Origin: Streptomyces sp. RKAG290
GTDB lineage: Bacteria > Actinomycetota > Actinomycetes > Streptomycetales > Streptomycetaceae
DNA: 64,000 bases
Direction: 5' to 3'
Assembly (NCBI RefSeq): GCF_023701695.1
Contig: NZ_JAJOZC010000001.1
Span: 1,674,001 to 1,738,000 of the forward strand
The first letter of the stretch is position 1. Each line of letters begins with the position of its first letter. Positions 11,712 to 22,040 of this stretch are shown one piece after another. The notes beneath the pieces were generated by a model that saw only the letters and a program-made list of their open reading frames with translations, was not told where the DNA came from and did no database searches. A program made the translations under genes and the position numbers.

Positions 11712-11999
11712 GTGTTCAACTTCTTCGAGGAACTCTTCGCACCGGGCCGCAAGCACGCTGCCGAGGAGCAGCGGCGGCTGGAGCTGACCCGGGTGGATCT
11801 CGGCGTCGGTGACCCGGCTCGCGGCCCGATAGACCTCACCTCGGGCAAGGTGGTGGTCCGCCGGCCGGACGCCGGGGAGAGCGAGCCGGCCGAAAGCGGC
11901 CCGGCCGCCCCCGAGGACCCGGATTCCGGCGACCCGGCCGAAAGCAGCCCGGCGGAAGACCGCCCGGCCGAAGACGGCCCGGCCGGAAGCGGCCGCTAG
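11712..11999 (+). CDS. Small protein, DUF6191-like
   Basis: A 95-residue protein with a conserved N-terminal part ([15 protein letters not shown]... to about residue 55, including [14 protein letters not shown]) that I recall as the DUF6191 family of actinobacteria. The last 40 residues are an acidic, low-complexity Pro/Ala/Glu/Ser tail built from repeats such as PAES and PAED. There is no signal peptide or membrane segment. The start is GTG at 11712 with GGAAGGG about ten bases upstream. Its stop codon overlaps by four bases the stop of the convergent LAL regulator gene. Function unknown. Confidence 0.75.
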   Translation: MFNFFEELFAPGRKHAAEEQRRLELTRVDLGVGDPARGPIDLTSGKVVVRRPDAGESEPAESGPAAPEDPDSGDPAESSPAEDRPAEDGPAGSGR

Positions 12000-14900
12000 G
12001 AGCTCGTCGGCGTGCGGTAGAGGCGCAGCCGGTGGGCGAGCGCGGCTGCCTCGCCCCGGCTGGCCACTCCGAGCTTGGCCAGGATGTTGGAGACGTGCAC
12101 GCTCGCGGTCTTGGGCGAGATGTAGAGCTCCTCGGCGATCCTGCGGTTGGTGTGGCCTGCGGCGACGAGCCGGTGCACGTCCTGTTCGCGCCGGGTCAGC
12201 CCGAAGGACTCCACAGCGGCGGCAGCCGCGGCCCTGAGCTGCTCCTCGGCGTGGGCGCGGCCGGCCAGCTCATCGGTGGCGGCGTCGCCGTCCGGGACCG
12301 TGACGGCGACCGGGATCTCGTCGCCGGAACCGGAACCGGAAGCCGAACCGGCGCCCCGGGGCGCGTCGGCGGCGGTGAGCGTGATGCGGGCCCGGCCGGC
12401 CAGCAGCTCGATGGTCTCGATCAGCGGACGGGCCCCGAGGCGCCGGGCGGTGCTGTGTGCCTCGCGCAGCAGGGTGGTGGCCGTGGGCCCGTCGCCGGAG
12501 GCCACCAGCAGGGCCTCCGCCCAGCGGTGGTGGATCTGCGCCAGTTCGTAGGGGCGGTGCAGCGGGATGAAGGCCTGGGCGGCACGGGACCAGTGCTCAG
12601 GGGTGTCGAGGCCTTCGGCCCGGGCCAGTTCGGCGTCGACGAGCAGACCGTAGGCCGCCCATACCGGGACGAGCATCGGCAGTCGCTTGAGATGGCTCCG
12701 GACGAGGGCGAGGATCGCCGGCCGGCCCGGTTCGGTGGCGGGCAGACCGCGGGCGTCGGCCTCGGCCGACGCGACGATGTGCAGAAGGGGCAGCGCGTAG
12801 CGCTGCGTACCCGTCGGGAAACCCTGCTCCGCCTGGGCCTCGAAGGCGGCCCGGGCCTCCAGGAGCCGGCCCTGCTGCACGGCGAGGGTGATGGCGTGGC
12901 GGACGGGATTGATGAGGTGCTGGGGCTGCGGGTCGTTGGACCCGAAATGCCGATTCACCAGCGCCAGTTGTCGTCCGGCCTCGTCGAAGTCGCCCCGGGC
13001 CAGCGAAATTTCGGTGAGGCGGGCGGCAACCAGCCCCTGTGCCTTACGGGACTGGGCCTTGCGGCCGGCGGCCTCGGTGGTCGCCAGGGCCTCGTTCCAG
13101 CGGCCGAGGGAGAACAGGGACATCGCCTGGTTGGTGCGGACCCAGGCCTCCGTGTCGGCGACGCCGTGGCTGTGGCAGACCTCGATCCCGTGGTCGGCGG
13201 CGGCCACCGCCTCCAGGGAACGGCCCATGTTCTCCAGGGCGGAGGGGAGATTGATGCTGGCGCGGCCCATGATGCCGACGAGGCACAGCTCGTCGGCCCG
13301 GTCCCGGACGGCGTACATCTCCGTGATGCCCGCGTCGGCGCCTCCGGCGTCGGCGGTGAGCCAGCCGCGGGTGAGCCGGGCATGCAGTTCGATGTACTCG
13401 TCGCCGACCAACTGGGCGTACTCGACGGCGCGGTCGGCCGCGGCGAGCGTTTCGGCGCCGGGCCGGTGCACGGCGCCCCAGCCGGCCACGTTGGTCAGGA
13501 CGTCCGCGTGGACGACCGACGGGGGCAGACCGCGGACCAGGTCCTCGGCAGTGGCCAGTTCGTCCCAGCCGTCACCGCGGGTGAGGTCCTGGATCAGCCG
13601 GGAGCGCTGGATCCAGAACCAGGCGGCGCGCAGGGGGTCGTCTTCGCCGTCCAGGAGGCGAAGGGCCTTCTTGCAGATGGCGAGGGCCCGTTCGCGTTCG
13701 CCGCCGAAGCGGGCGGCGACGGTGGCTTCGGCCATCAGGTCGAGATAGCTCAGCGGGGCGGCGTTGTCGCGGCCGCAGGCCGGGTAGACCTCGGCGTAGT
13801 CGATGGGGCGCAGCGTGCTGCGTACCGCTTCGGGGGCATCGTCCCACAGCTCCATCGCCCGTTCCAGCAGCCGTAGCTGCTCGGCGAAGGCGTTGCGGTG
13901 GCGCGCTTCGACGGCGGCCTTCAGCACGGCGGGCAGGGCCTTGGCGGCATCGTGTGCGCCGTACCAGTAGCTGGCCAGGCGCGTGGCCCGTTCCCCGTCG
14001 CGGACGAGGGTGGGGTCGGCCTCCAGGGCCTGGGCGTAGCGTCGGTTGAGCCGGGAGCGTTCGCCCGGCAGCAGGTCGTCGCTGACGGCCTCGCGGACCA
14101 GGGAGTGCCGGAAGCGGTAGCCGTTGCCCTCCGGAGTGCTGAGCAGCAGGTTGGCGCCGACGGCTCCCCGCAGCGCCTCGATGAGGTCGTCCTCGGTGAG
14201 GCCGGCGACGGCGGCCAGCAGCTCGTACTCGACGGCCGAACCGCCCTCGGCGACTATCCGGGCGACCCGCTGGGCGTCGTCGGAGAGCGTTTCGAGTCTG
14301 ACGAGGAGGAGGTCGCGCAGCGAGTCGGGGAGTCCGGCCCTGTCGCCGCACTCGAGACTGCAGGCGAGTTCCTCGACGAAGAAGGCGTTGCCGTCGGAGC
14401 GCTCGAATATCTCGTCCACCAGAGCGGGTTCGGGGGTGTCCGCGAGGATGCCGGTGAGCTGGCGGCGGACCTCGGCCCGGTTGAAGCGGGCCAGTTCGAT
14501 ACGGCGGACGGTACGGACCCGGTCCAGCTCGGCGAGCAGGGGGCGCAGCGGGTGGCGGCGGTGGATGTCATCGGCCCGGTAGGTGCCGATCACGACGAGG
14601 CGGCCGCTGCGCAGCGTACGGAACAGGTAGGCGAGGAGGTGCCGGGTGGATGAATCCGCCCAGTGCAGGTCCTCCAGGACGAGCACCACGGCACGGTCCG
14701 CCGAGATGCGTTCCAGCAGTCTGGCGGTGAGTTCGAAGAGGCGGGCGGTGCCGTGCTCGTCGGCCGCGTCCCGGCCCACCTCGCCGAGTTCGGGAAGCAG
14801 CCGGGCCAGTTCGCCCTCCTGCCCCGCGCAGGCGGCGGCCATCTCCTCGGGGAGGATGCGGTGCAGCGCGCGCAGGGCGGTGGAGAAGGGGGCGTACGGG

Positions 14901-15214
14901 AGGCCGTCGGCGCCTATCTCGACGCAGCCGCCGACGGCGACGACGGCCTCGCGGCGGACCGCCACCGCGAGGAACTCCTCGACCAGACGGGTCTTGCCGA
15001 CGCCCGCCTCGCCACCGATGAGCAGCGCCTGCGGCTCTCCGCCGGAGCCGCCGGCCGGGCCGGCGGCCTTGACGGTGGCGCGGGCGAGCGCATCGGTGAG
15101 CGAGGTGAGTTCACCTGCGCGGCCGACGAACACGGGACTCACTGACCTGGTCTCCACGTCGCCGAGCATCGCACACGGGTCCGACAGTGCGGCTCCGGGA
15201 ATCTGAACCGACAT
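11996..15214 (-). CDS. LAL-family LuxR transcriptional regulator
   Basis: A 1072-residue large ATP-binding regulator of the LuxR family. The N-terminal part holds an AAA/NACHT-type ATPase with Walker [10 protein letters not shown] (about residues 65-73) and Walker [12 protein letters not shown] (about 175-185). A long central helical region follows, probably TPR-like. The last 70 residues are a LuxR helix-turn-helix ([25 protein letters not shown]...). Such proteins activate transcription in response to an unknown ligand; several control antibiotic or carbohydrate genes in Streptomyces, but the target here cannot be read. ATG at 15214. It is preceded on the same strand, 12 bases upstream, by a 59-residue gene that may be co-transcribed. 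Confidence 0.93.
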   Translation of the reverse strand: MSVQIPGAALSDPCAMLGDVETRSVSPVFVGRAGELTSLTDALARATVKAAGPAGGSGGEPQALLIGGEAGVGKTRLVEEFLAVAVRREAVVAVGGCVEIGADGLPYAPFSTALRALHRILPEEMAAACAGQEGELARLLPELGEVGRDAADEHGTARLFELTARLLERISADRAVVLVLEDLHWADSSTRHLLAYLFRTLRSGRLVVIGTYRADDIHRRHPLRPLLAELDRVRTVRRIELARFNRAEVRRQLTGILADTPEPALVDEIFERSDGNAFFVEELACSLECGDRAGLPDSLRDLLLVRLETLSDDAQRVARIVAEGGSAVEYELLAAVAGLTEDDLIEALRGAVGANLLLSTPEGNGYRFRHSLVREAVSDDLLPGERSRLNRRYAQALEADPTLVRDGERATRLASYWYGAHDAAKALPAVLKAAVEARHRNAFAEQLRLLERAMELWDDAPEAVRSTLRPIDYAEVYPACGRDNAAPLSYLDLMAEATVAARFGGERERALAICKKALRLLDGEDDPLRAAWFWIQRSRLIQDLTRGDGWDELATAEDLVRGLPPSVVHADVLTNVAGWGAVHRPGAETLAAADRAVEYAQLVGDEYIELHARLTRGWLTADAGGADAGITEMYAVRDRADELCLVGIMGRASINLPSALENMGRSLEAVAAADHGIEVCHSHGVADTEAWVRTNQAMSLFSLGRWNEALATTEAAGRKAQSRKAQGLVAARLTEISLARGDFDEAGRQLALVNRHFGSNDPQPQHLINPVRHAITLAVQQGRLLEARAAFEAQAEQGFPTGTQRYALPLLHIVASAEADARGLPATEPGRPAILALVRSHLKRLPMLVPVWAAYGLLVDAELARAEGLDTPEHWSRAAQAFIPLHRPYELAQIHHRWAEALLVASGDGPTATTLLREAHSTARRLGARPLIETIELLAGRARITLTAADAPRGAGSASGSGSGDEIPVAVTVPDGDAATDELAGRAHAEEQLRAAAAAAVESFGLTRREQDVHRLVAAGHTNRRIAEELYISPKTASVHVSNILAKLGVASRGEAAALAHRLRLYRTPTSS

Positions 15215-15226
15215 CGCCTTCCACCC

Positions 15227-15406
15227 TCAGGCGGCGTGCGCGAAGCGCTCCCGGTCCCTGTCCGCGCTCACCGTCCTCTCAGCTTCCTTGCGTGCCGAGC
15301 CGCGGTTGGCCCGGCGGTTGCGGCGGACCTCACGGATGAGCCGCTCGTTGTCGGCGCGGCGGATCAGTTCGGCCTGCATGATCTTGTGGAGTTCCAGCTC
15401 GTACAT
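15227..15406 (-). CDS. Small conserved basic protein (59 aa)
   Basis: A 59-residue, strongly charged, probably helical protein (MYELELHKIMQAELIRRADNE...) rich in Arg and Glu. The ATG at 15406 has AGGGGAA seven bases upstream. It is immediately upstream of the LAL regulator on the same strand (12-base gap), suggesting one transcript. The longer frame up to 15574 runs through promoter-like sequence and is rejected. I do not recognise a domain. A short Arg/Glu-rich protein beside a regulator could be a binding partner or simply a translationally linked leader gene. Confidence 0.7.
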   Translation of the reverse strand: MYELELHKIMQAELIRRADNERLIREVRRNRRANRGSARKEAERTVSADRDRERFAHAA

Positions 15407-15530
15407 GCGATTCCCCTGGTGACGAGGGCCCGTTGGGCCTCGGTGGCGGCAGTTCTTCTGCCGTGCCACCACTCTCGTCCCCCAGGGGTGCCGCCGCATC
15501 GGGCGAGTTCCGCATCTGTGGCGGGCCGGG

Positions 15531-15593
15531 GCCTTAGGTATCCGCTCAGGCCACCGCAGTAAGGCCGCGAACACCCCTGCGGATGCCTTAGGT
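15531..15593 (-). promoter_or_regulatory. Pair of ACCTAAGGC direct repeats upstream of the 59-aa gene
   Basis: On the minus strand the 9-mer ACCTAAGGC occurs at 15593-15585 and again at 15539-15531, 54 bases apart (about five helical turns), in the promoter region of the 59-aa/LAL pair. A related CCCTAGGG lies at about 15608-15615. These are possible activator sites; no factor can be assigned. Confidence 0.35.
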
Positions 15594-15657
15594 CCTGCCT
15601 GAACGCACCCTAGGGAAGGGGAAGTCCCGGCCCGCCAGGGATTGCGGGACAGCAGAA

Positions 15658-15682
15658 AGGCGGCCCGGGAGCCGGGCCGCCT
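15658..15682 (-). terminator. Terminator of the 216-aa membrane protein gene
   Basis: A perfect 11-bp stem with a GAG loop lies 31 bases after the stop codon at 15714. No U-tract. Confidence 0.7.
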
Positions 15683-15713
15683 CCGCAGTGTCCCCGTTCC
15701 CGTGGGGCGGGTC

Positions 15714-16364
15714 TCAGCTGCCCGCTGCCGGCGCCGCCGGCGCCGTGGGCAGCGCGACGATGAGGTCGAAGTACATGCAGACCGCGATCAGCACGCCGAG
15801 CACACCGAGCACGATTCCCGCGGTCGCCACCGCGCGGACCCAGCCGGCCTGCGGGTGCGCGGACGGCCTGCCGAACGCGGGCCGGACCAGGACGAAGACG
15901 CCGACCAGCAGTGCGACCAGTCCGAAGAGGCCGTTCACCAGCGCGGTGGCGTGCCACGCGTCACCGTAGATCTCGGATATCTGCTGCGCCGCCGAGCCAC
16001 CGGACGCCGTCTTCATCTGGCCGAGCAGGGTCTCGCGCTCGGCGGCCACCCGGCTGGTCCAGCCTCCGCTGAGGGTGACGACGCCGAGACCGGCGGATAC
16101 GACGGCCGCGGCGGCGACGCCGAGGCCGGAGGACTCCTTGCCGGGCTCCTCGAACTCCGCGTCGAGGTCCTGACCGCCGTCCAGGTCCAGGTCGGCGTCC
16201 GCCGCACGGTCCGCAGCCGCTCCGGACTCCGTGGCCGCCTCGTCGCGGTGCTCCGCCGAGTCCTTCGTCCCGGCGGTGTCGGTGACGGCCTTCTTCGCCG
16301 TCGTCTTCTCGCCGTCGCCCTCGGCGACGGGAGCTGTGGGAGTAGTGGGAGTGGTGGGGTTCAT
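15714..16364 (-). CDS. Predicted membrane protein (216 aa)
   Basis: A 216-residue protein with no domain I recognise. The N-terminal 80 residues are Thr/Pro-rich then acidic (DADLDLDGGQDLDAEFEE) and probably cytosolic and disordered. Three hydrophobic segments follow: about residues 85-105, 137-160 and 175-200. The stretch between the first two (about 105-135) would lie outside. The ATG at 16364 (MNPTTPTTPT) is chosen; only a weak GGGAA is seen upstream. Upstream in-frame sequence to 16661 has no coding character. It is monocistronic between two hairpins. The acidic tail ahead of helices suggests binding of cations or basic partners, which is inference only. Confidence 0.75.
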   Translation of the reverse strand: MNPTTPTTPTAPVAEGDGEKTTAKKAVTDTAGTKDSAEHRDEAATESGAAADRAADADLDLDGGQDLDAEFEEPGKESSGLGVAAAAVVSAGLGVVTLSGGWTSRVAAERETLLGQMKTASGGSAAQQISEIYGDAWHATALVNGLFGLVALLVGVFVLVRPAFGRPSAHPQAGWVRAVATAGIVLGVLGVLIAVCMYFDLIVALPTAPAAPAAGS

Positions 16365-16686
16365 TTCCCGCACGCTAGGTGCCGCGGATGAGAACCTTCT
16401 TAACGTACGGCCACGCCCTGCTCCCCGGCCCCGCCTCAGCCACGCGGGGCCCGGCGTTCCGGGGCCGGACAGGACCGGATTTCCGAGTCGTGTCTCACAC
16501 CGCGAGGCGGGAGAACCCGCCGGTCCGACCGGCTTGCGCGCCGGCCGGGTCACCGGGCCGGGCCCCTGGCCCACCGGCGCCGACCCGCCGACCGGCAGCC
16601 GCCTCACGGTCCCGGGCCCCGCGTCGAAGGTCCGGGCGAGACCCCGCCGCCCCGCGCACACCTCACCTACCGCGGTTCCCAGCCGC
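16365..16686. other. 322-base intergenic region
   Basis: It lies between the start of the 216-aa membrane protein gene and the end of the MMPL gene, both minus strand. It should hold the promoter of the former: TTAAGA and TAGCGT stand upstream of the start on the minus strand, but 20 bases apart, which is long. The rest is very GC-rich with short inverted repeats. No convincing gene is seen. Confidence 0.5.
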
Positions 16687-18909
16687 TCAGTGGACGCGCT
16701 GCGCGGCCACGACTGCCTCGTCGTCCTCGCTCGCGCCCGCCCTCGGGATCTTCGCGCGCACCCGGCAGTCGGGCGGCTCGATGCTGAGGCGCGGCAGCCG
16801 GCGGTCCAGCCAGCCCGGCAGCCACCAGTTGGCGCCGCCCAGCAGATGCATCAGGGCGGGGACCAGCAGGGTGCGCAGGACGAACGCGTCCAGTGCCACG
16901 GCAGCGGCGAGCGCGATGCCGAACATCGCGATGACCCGGTCGCCGCTGAGCACGAACGCGAGGAAGACCGAAATCATGATCACGGCGGCCGAGTTGATCA
17001 CCCGGCCGGTCTCGGTGAGGCCGACCCGGACCGCCCGCCGGTTGTCGCCCGTCTCCAGCCACTCCTCGTACATCCGGCCGACCAGGAACACCTGGTAGTC
17101 CATGGAGAGGCCGAAGAGCACGGACACCATGATCACGGGCAGGAAGGGTTCGATGGGGCCCGCGCTGCCCAGGCCCAGCAGTTCGCTTCCCCATCCCCAC
17201 TGGAAGATCGCGACGACGACGCCGAACGAGGAGGCGACCGCCGCCACGTTCATCGCCGCCGCCTTCAGCGGGATGCCGACCGACCGGAAGGCCATCAGCA
17301 GGAGCAGGCAGCCGAGCCCTATGACGACGCCGATGAAGAGCGGGAGTTTGCCGATGATGATCCGGGCGAAGTCGTCGTAGCTGGCGGTCACACCGCCCAC
17401 ATGGGCCTGGAGCGAGGTGTTGTCGGCCGCCTGCGGCAGTACGTCCGTGCGCAGCCGGTCGACGAGCGCGCTGGTCTGCCGGGACTGCGGCGCCGAGTCC
17501 GGGACGACGGTGACGAACGCGGTGTCGCCGCTGGAGTTGTAGGTGACCGGATAGGCCCACGCGACGCCGTCGGTGGCGCGCAGCGTCGCGGGCAGCGCGT
17601 CCATCGCGAGCCGGTCGTCGGCGCCGTCGAGCTGGGCGGCGACGGTCAGCGGTCCGTTGACGCCGGGACCGAAGCCGTCGGCCAGCAGGTCGTACGCCTG
17701 CCGGGTGGTGGAGGACTTCGCGTTGTTCCCCTGGTCGGAGCTGCCCAGGTGGAGCGCGAAGGTGGGGAGCGCGAGGACCAGCATCACCACCGCCGCGATC
17801 CCGCCGAGCAGCTTGGGGTGCCGCTCGACGAAGGCGGACCAGCGTGCGGCGAAACCGGTGGGCGGGTCCGACTGCGGGCCGTGCGCCGCGAGCCGGGCGC
17901 GCTCGCGCCTGCTGAGCGCGCGCAGGCCGATCAGGGAGAGCAGGGCCGGCAGCAGGGTCACGGAGGCTGCCACGGTCAGGACCACGGTGAGCGAGGCGGC
18001 GACGGCCACGCCGTTGAGGAAGTTGAGCCGCAGGATCAGCATGCCGAGCAGCGCGATGCAGACGGTGGCGCCGGCGAACACGACGGCCCGCCCGGTCGTG
18101 GCGACCGCGTGCTGCGCCGCCTCCGTGACGGTCAGGCCGCGCCGCAGCCCCTTGCGGTGCCGGGTCACGATGAAGAGCGCGTAGTCGATGCCGACGCCGA
18201 GCCCCACCAGCATGCCCAGCATGGGTGCGAAGTCGGCGACCGTCATCAGGTGTCCGAGCAGCACGATCCCCGCGTACGCCGTGCCGACCGAGACGAGCGC
18301 GGTGGCGATGGGCAGCATGCTGGCGGCGAGCGAGCCGAAGGCGAGGAAGAGCACGAGGGCGGCGACGACGACGCCGATGGCCTCGCTGAGGTGGGCTCCG
18401 GGCGCCTCGGTGAGGGCGACGGCGGAGCCGCCCAGCTCGACCTGGAGGTGCTCGCCCGAGGCGGCCTTCGCGGTGTCGACGACGGCCTGGGCCTGCCGTA
18501 CCGGTACGTCGTCGGCCTGCCGGTCGAAGGTGACCGTGGCGTAGGCGGTGTGCGCGTCCGCGCTGATCTGCCCGGCGCCGGCCGCCGTGTAGGGCCCGCT
18601 GACGTCTCCGACACCCGGCAGCCGCTCGACCGCGCGCAGGGTCCTGTCCATCCGCTGCTCGACGTCGGCTGCCCGCACCGTGGAGTCGTCGGTGTGCCAG
18701 ACGATGGTGTCGGTGTCACCGCCGAGATTCGTGAAGCCGCTCTTCAGCAGGGCGGCGGCACGGCCGGATTCGGTGCCGGGGGCCTCGTAGTCGTTGGTGT
18801 AGGAGGTGCCCGCGAACCCTGCGGCGGCGGCCGTGCCACCCAGGGCGAGCAGCCAGATGAGGACGGCGAGGAGGCGGTGCGCGATGCACCAGCGGGCGAT
18901 GGCAGCCAA
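16687..18909 (-). CDS. MMPL-family (RND-type) membrane transporter
   Basis: A 740-residue integral membrane protein of the MmpL family, proton-driven exporters of lipids or hydrophobic compounds. Layout: one N-terminal helix (about 12-34), an extracytoplasmic domain, a block of about five to six helices (about 190-350), a second extracytoplasmic domain, and a final helix block (about 525-700). The DYALFIVTRHRKGL and MDYQVFLVGRMYEEW motifs of the family are both present, marking the two halves. The start is TTG at 18909 with GGGAG eight bases upstream. The C-terminus ends in an acidic stretch (GASEDDEAVV). No regulator is adjacent; substrate unknown. Confidence 0.9.
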   Translation of the reverse strand: MAAIARWCIAHRLLAVLIWLLALGGTAAAAGFAGTSYTNDYEAPGTESGRAAALLKSGFTNLGGDTDTIVWHTDDSTVRAADVEQRMDRTLRAVERLPGVGDVSGPYTAAGAGQISADAHTAYATVTFDRQADDVPVRQAQAVVDTAKAASGEHLQVELGGSAVALTEAPGAHLSEAIGVVVAALVLFLAFGSLAASMLPIATALVSVGTAYAGIVLLGHLMTVADFAPMLGMLVGLGVGIDYALFIVTRHRKGLRRGLTVTEAAQHAVATTGRAVVFAGATVCIALLGMLILRLNFLNGVAVAASLTVVLTVAASVTLLPALLSLIGLRALSRRERARLAAHGPQSDPPTGFAARWSAFVERHPKLLGGIAAVVMLVLALPTFALHLGSSDQGNNAKSSTTRQAYDLLADGFGPGVNGPLTVAAQLDGADDRLAMDALPATLRATDGVAWAYPVTYNSSGDTAFVTVVPDSAPQSRQTSALVDRLRTDVLPQAADNTSLQAHVGGVTASYDDFARIIIGKLPLFIGVVIGLGCLLLLMAFRSVGIPLKAAAMNVAAVASSFGVVVAIFQWGWGSELLGLGSAGPIEPFLPVIMVSVLFGLSMDYQVFLVGRMYEEWLETGDNRRAVRVGLTETGRVINSAAVIMISVFLAFVLSGDRVIAMFGIALAAAVALDAFVLRTLLVPALMHLLGGANWWLPGWLDRRLPRLSIEPPDCRVRAKIPRAGASEDDEAVVAAQRVH

Positions 18910-19173
18910 GGGACGTTCTCCCTGCGGGTTCGTGGTCTCTCCGTGGGCTCGACAGAACCGTCCACAAGAGAACGCATGACCTTGAGAATCGTCACTCTGA
19001 CAGCCAACTGTGATCCTTTGCCCGTTTCGTGGCCTTCCTCACAGCACCTGGATCCGCATATGGGCGACATCGGCACGGCGGGGAGGCGGGTGGCGGACCA
19101 GCGGGCGGCGGCGGTCTGCTTCACTCCCGGCTGTGCCGCCCCGGAGGTTTCGAGGGCGAGCGGGCCGCACCCC

Positions 19174-20385
19174 TCACACCCCGATCACCCGCAGCGCCCC
19201 CCACAGCGCGACCGTCGACACCGCCAGGGTCGCCGGTACGGTCAGCAGCCCGAGCCTGGTGAACCGGCCGAGCTCGGGCGACTCGCCGTGCGTGTGCAGG
19301 ATCCGGCGCCACAGCAGGGTGGCGAGCGAACCGACGTACGTGAGGTTCGGCCCGAGGTTCACCCCGATCAGCGCGGCCAGCAGCGGCCCCGGACCCGCCG
19401 CCGCGACGACCGGGAGCAGCGCGAGGATCGCGGGCAGGTTGTTGATCAGGTTGGCGAGCACGGCCGCCACCGCGGCGACCGCCAGCAGCGCGGCCAGCGA
19501 GGAGCCGTCCGGCAGGAGGCGGCCGATGCCGGCGCCCAGACCGTGGTCGACGACGGCCTTGACGACGACGCCGAGGGCCAGCACGAACAGGCAGAACGGC
19601 AGGTTGGCGGAGTGCACCACGCCCTTCACGGTGGTGTCCCGCTTCACCAGCGCCCGGACGGCCAGCACGACGGCGCCCGCCAGCGCCGCCCACAGCGGCT
19701 CCGCGCCCGCGAACGAGGTCACGACGAAACCGAGCAGGGTCAGCACGAGGACGACCAGCGTGAAGACGGGGAACCCCGGCCGGTCCTCCCCCGGCTTCGG
19801 CGGGTGCGCCCCCGCCGCCAGGTCGGCCGCGAAGAACCGGCGGAAGACGACGTACTCGACGGCGATCGCCGCCAGCCACGGCAGCGTCATCAGGGCGGCG
19901 AAGCGGGTGAAGGAGAGACCGCTGGCCGTGAACGCCAGCAGGTTGGTCAGGTTCGATACGGGGAGCAGGAGCGAGGCCGAGTTGGCGAGGTGCGCGCAGG
20001 CGTAGACGTACGGGCGGGGGCGGGCCCCGACGCGTGCCGCGGTCGCGAGGACGACGGGCGTCAGCAGGACCACGGTGGCGTCCAGGCTGAGCACCGCCGT
20101 GATCACGGAGGCGACGACGAAGACCCCGCCGAGCAGCGGGCCGGTCCGCCCGCCGCAGGCACGGGCGACCAGGTCCCCGGTGGCGGTGAAGAGCCCCTCG
20201 TCCGCGCAGAGCTGCGCCAGCACCAGGATCGCGGCCAGGAAACCGACCACCGGCAGCAGGTCGCCCACCTGCGACCTGGCCTCGGGCCAGGACACCGCAC
20301 CCACCGCGACCAGCAGCACCGCCGCGGGCACGGCCACGGTCGCCTCCGGCAGCCCCCGGGGGCGTACGACGGCGAACGCCAGCAC
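19174..20385 (-). CDS. ArsB/SLC13-type anion permease-like membrane protein
   Basis: A 403-residue protein with about eleven hydrophobic segments, resembling the arsenite/citrate (ArsB, SLC13, NhaD) ion transporter superfamily. Two inverted halves carry the family's helix-break motifs, SLDATVVLLTPV in the first and NLINNLPAILAL in the second. The GTG at 20385 is the first conventional start, but a CTG at 20433 would add 16 residues (NTVTAEIVSVALLLG), extend the first helix properly and sits behind GGAGAG, so it may be the true start. The substrate is undetermined; no arsenic-resistance genes are near. It lies downstream of gatB but is isolated from it by a strong terminator. Confidence 0.82.
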   Translation of the reverse strand: MLAFAVVRPRGLPEATVAVPAAVLLVAVGAVSWPEARSQVGDLLPVVGFLAAILVLAQLCADEGLFTATGDLVARACGGRTGPLLGGVFVVASVITAVLSLDATVVLLTPVVLATAARVGARPRPYVYACAHLANSASLLLPVSNLTNLLAFTASGLSFTRFAALMTLPWLAAIAVEYVVFRRFFAADLAAGAHPPKPGEDRPGFPVFTLVVLVLTLLGFVVTSFAGAEPLWAALAGAVVLAVRALVKRDTTVKGVVHSANLPFCLFVLALGVVVKAVVDHGLGAGIGRLLPDGSSLAALLAVAAVAAVLANLINNLPAILALLPVVAAAGPGPLLAALIGVNLGPNLTYVGSLATLLWRRILHTHGESPELGRFTRLGLLTVPATLAVSTVALWGALRVIGV

Positions 20386-20453
20386 CCCCAGCAGGAGAGC
20401 GACGGAGACGATTTCGGCGGTGACGGTGTTCAGCGGGCTCTCCGGAGCGGTGA

Positions 20454-20494
20454 AAGGGGCGGTGCACCCGGTGGATCCGGGTGCACCGCCCCTT
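20454..20494 (-). terminator. gatB terminator hairpin
   Basis: A perfect 18-bp stem (20454-20471 with 20477-20494) and a 5-base loop, starting 21 bases after the gatB stop codon. One of the strongest hairpins in the window. Confidence 0.85.
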
Positions 20495-20515
20495 CGAGGA
20501 CGTACGGGACGGGGC

Positions 20516-22024
20516 TCAGCCCTCGACGCCGAGCTTCTCCAGGATCAGCTCGCGCACCCGGGCGGCGTCCGCCTGACCGCGGGTCGCCTTCATGACGGCA
20601 CCGACGAGCGCGCCCGCGGCGGCGACCTTGCCGCCGCGGATCTTGTCCGCGATGGCGGCGTTGCCCGCGATGGCCTCGTCGACGGCCGTGGACAGCGCGC
20701 CCTCGTCGGAGACGACCTTCAGGCCGCGCTTCTCGACGACGGTGTCCGGGTCGCCCTCGCCCGCGAGCACGCCTTCCAGGACCTGGCGGGCCAGCTTGTC
20801 GTTGAGGTCCCCCGAGGCGACGAGCTCGGCCACCCTGGCGACCTGCACCGGAGTGACGGGGAGCTCGTCCAGACCGCGGCCGGTCTCGTTGGCGTTACGG
20901 GCCAGCTCGCCCATCCACCACTTGCGGGCCTGGTCCGAGGGTGCGCCCGCATCCGTCGTGGCCACGATCAGGTCGACCGCACCCGCGTTGAGGATGGACT
21001 GCATGTCGTGCTCGGACACGCCCCACTGTTCCTTGAGCCGGGCGCGGCGCAGCCGCGGCAGCTCGGGAAGGCCGCCGCGCAGCTCCTCGACCCAGGCACG
21101 GGCCGGGGCGACCGGTACGAGGTCGGGCTCCGGGAAGTAGCGGTAGTCCTCGGCGTTGTCCTTGATGCGGCCGGCCGTGGTGGAGCCGTCCTCCTCGTGG
21201 AAGTGCCGGGTCTCCTGCACGATCGTGCCGCCGGAGTTCAGCACCGCGGCGTGGCGCTGGATCTCGAAGCGGGCGGCCCGCTCGACGGAACGCAGGGAGT
21301 TCACGTTCTTCGTCTCGGAACGGGTGCCGAACGCCTCGCGGCCGTGCGGCCGCAGCGACAGGTTCACGTCGCAGCGCATCTGCCCCATTTCCATCCGGGC
21401 TTCCGAGACACCGAGCGCCTTGATGAGCTCGCGCAGCTCGGCGACGTACGCCTTGGCGACCTCGGGGGCCCGGGCGCCCGCTCCCTCGATCGGCTTGGTG
21501 ACGATCTCGATGAGCGGGATGCCCGCACGGTTGTAGTCGAGCAGGGAGTGGGACGCGCCGTGGATGCGGCCGGTGGCACCGCCGACGTGCGTCGACTTGC
21601 CGGTGTCCTCCTCCATGTGGGCGCGCTCGATCTGCACCCGGAAGATCTCGCCGTCCTCCAGCTGGACGTCCAGATAGCCGTTGAAGGCGATCGGCTCGTC
21701 GTACTGGGAGGTCTGGAAGTTCTTCGGCATGTCCGGATAGAAGTAGTTCTTCCGGGCGAAGCGGCACCACTCGGCGATCTCGCAGTTCAGCGCGAGACCG
21801 ATCTTGATGGCGGACTCGACGCCGATCTCGTTGACCACCGGCAGCGCGCCCGGCAGTCCGAGGCAGACCGGGCAGGTCTGGGAGTTCGCGTCCTGCTTCA
21901 GCTCGGTGGAGCAGCCGCAGAACATCTTGGTCTTGGTGCCGAGCTCGACATGGACTTCGAGGCCCATGACGGGGTCGTACGTCGCGAGGGCGCCCTCGTA
22001 CGACTCCAGGTCAATGACAGTCAC
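20516..22024 (-). CDS. gatB: Asp-tRNA(Asn)/Glu-tRNA(Gln) amidotransferase subunit B
   Basis: The tRNA-binding and kinase subunit of GatCAB, which activates misacylated Glu-tRNA(Gln) or Asp-tRNA(Asn) and amidates it with ammonia from GatA. 502 residues, normal length. The GatB core carries the family marks [20 protein letters not shown] near the N-terminus and a Cys pair ([10 protein letters not shown]) for zinc binding. The C-terminal GatB/YqeY domain (about residues 355-500) is complete. GTG start at 22024 with AGGGAAAG upstream. It ends the gatC-gatA-80aa-gatB operon, 16 bases after the small membrane protein gene. Confidence 0.97.
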   Translation of the reverse strand: MTVIDLESYEGALATYDPVMGLEVHVELGTKTKMFCGCSTELKQDANSQTCPVCLGLPGALPVVNEIGVESAIKIGLALNCEIAEWCRFARKNYFYPDMPKNFQTSQYDEPIAFNGYLDVQLEDGEIFRVQIERAHMEEDTGKSTHVGGATGRIHGASHSLLDYNRAGIPLIEIVTKPIEGAGARAPEVAKAYVAELRELIKALGVSEARMEMGQMRCDVNLSLRPHGREAFGTRSETKNVNSLRSVERAARFEIQRHAAVLNSGGTIVQETRHFHEEDGSTTAGRIKDNAEDYRYFPEPDLVPVAPARAWVEELRGGLPELPRLRRARLKEQWGVSEHDMQSILNAGAVDLIVATTDAGAPSDQARKWWMGELARNANETGRGLDELPVTPVQVARVAELVASGDLNDKLARQVLEGVLAGEGDPDTVVEKRGLKVVSDEGALSTAVDEAIAGNAAIADKIRGGKVAAAGALVGAVMKATRGQADAARVRELILEKLGVEG

Positions 22025-22040
22025 GGTGAAACTTTCCCTC

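Noticed and set aside
18960..19170. A short plus-strand frame starting MTLRIVTLTANCD between the MMPL and permease genes.
   Set aside because: No ribosome binding site or known domain, and it continues into a long antisense shadow; treated as the MMPL promoter region.
16231..20595. A 1454-codon plus-strand open frame opposite the MMPL and permease genes.
   Set aside because: It is antisense to well-supported genes and its product is low-complexity Arg/Gly/Asp/Gln-rich sequence typical of GC-rich shadow frames.
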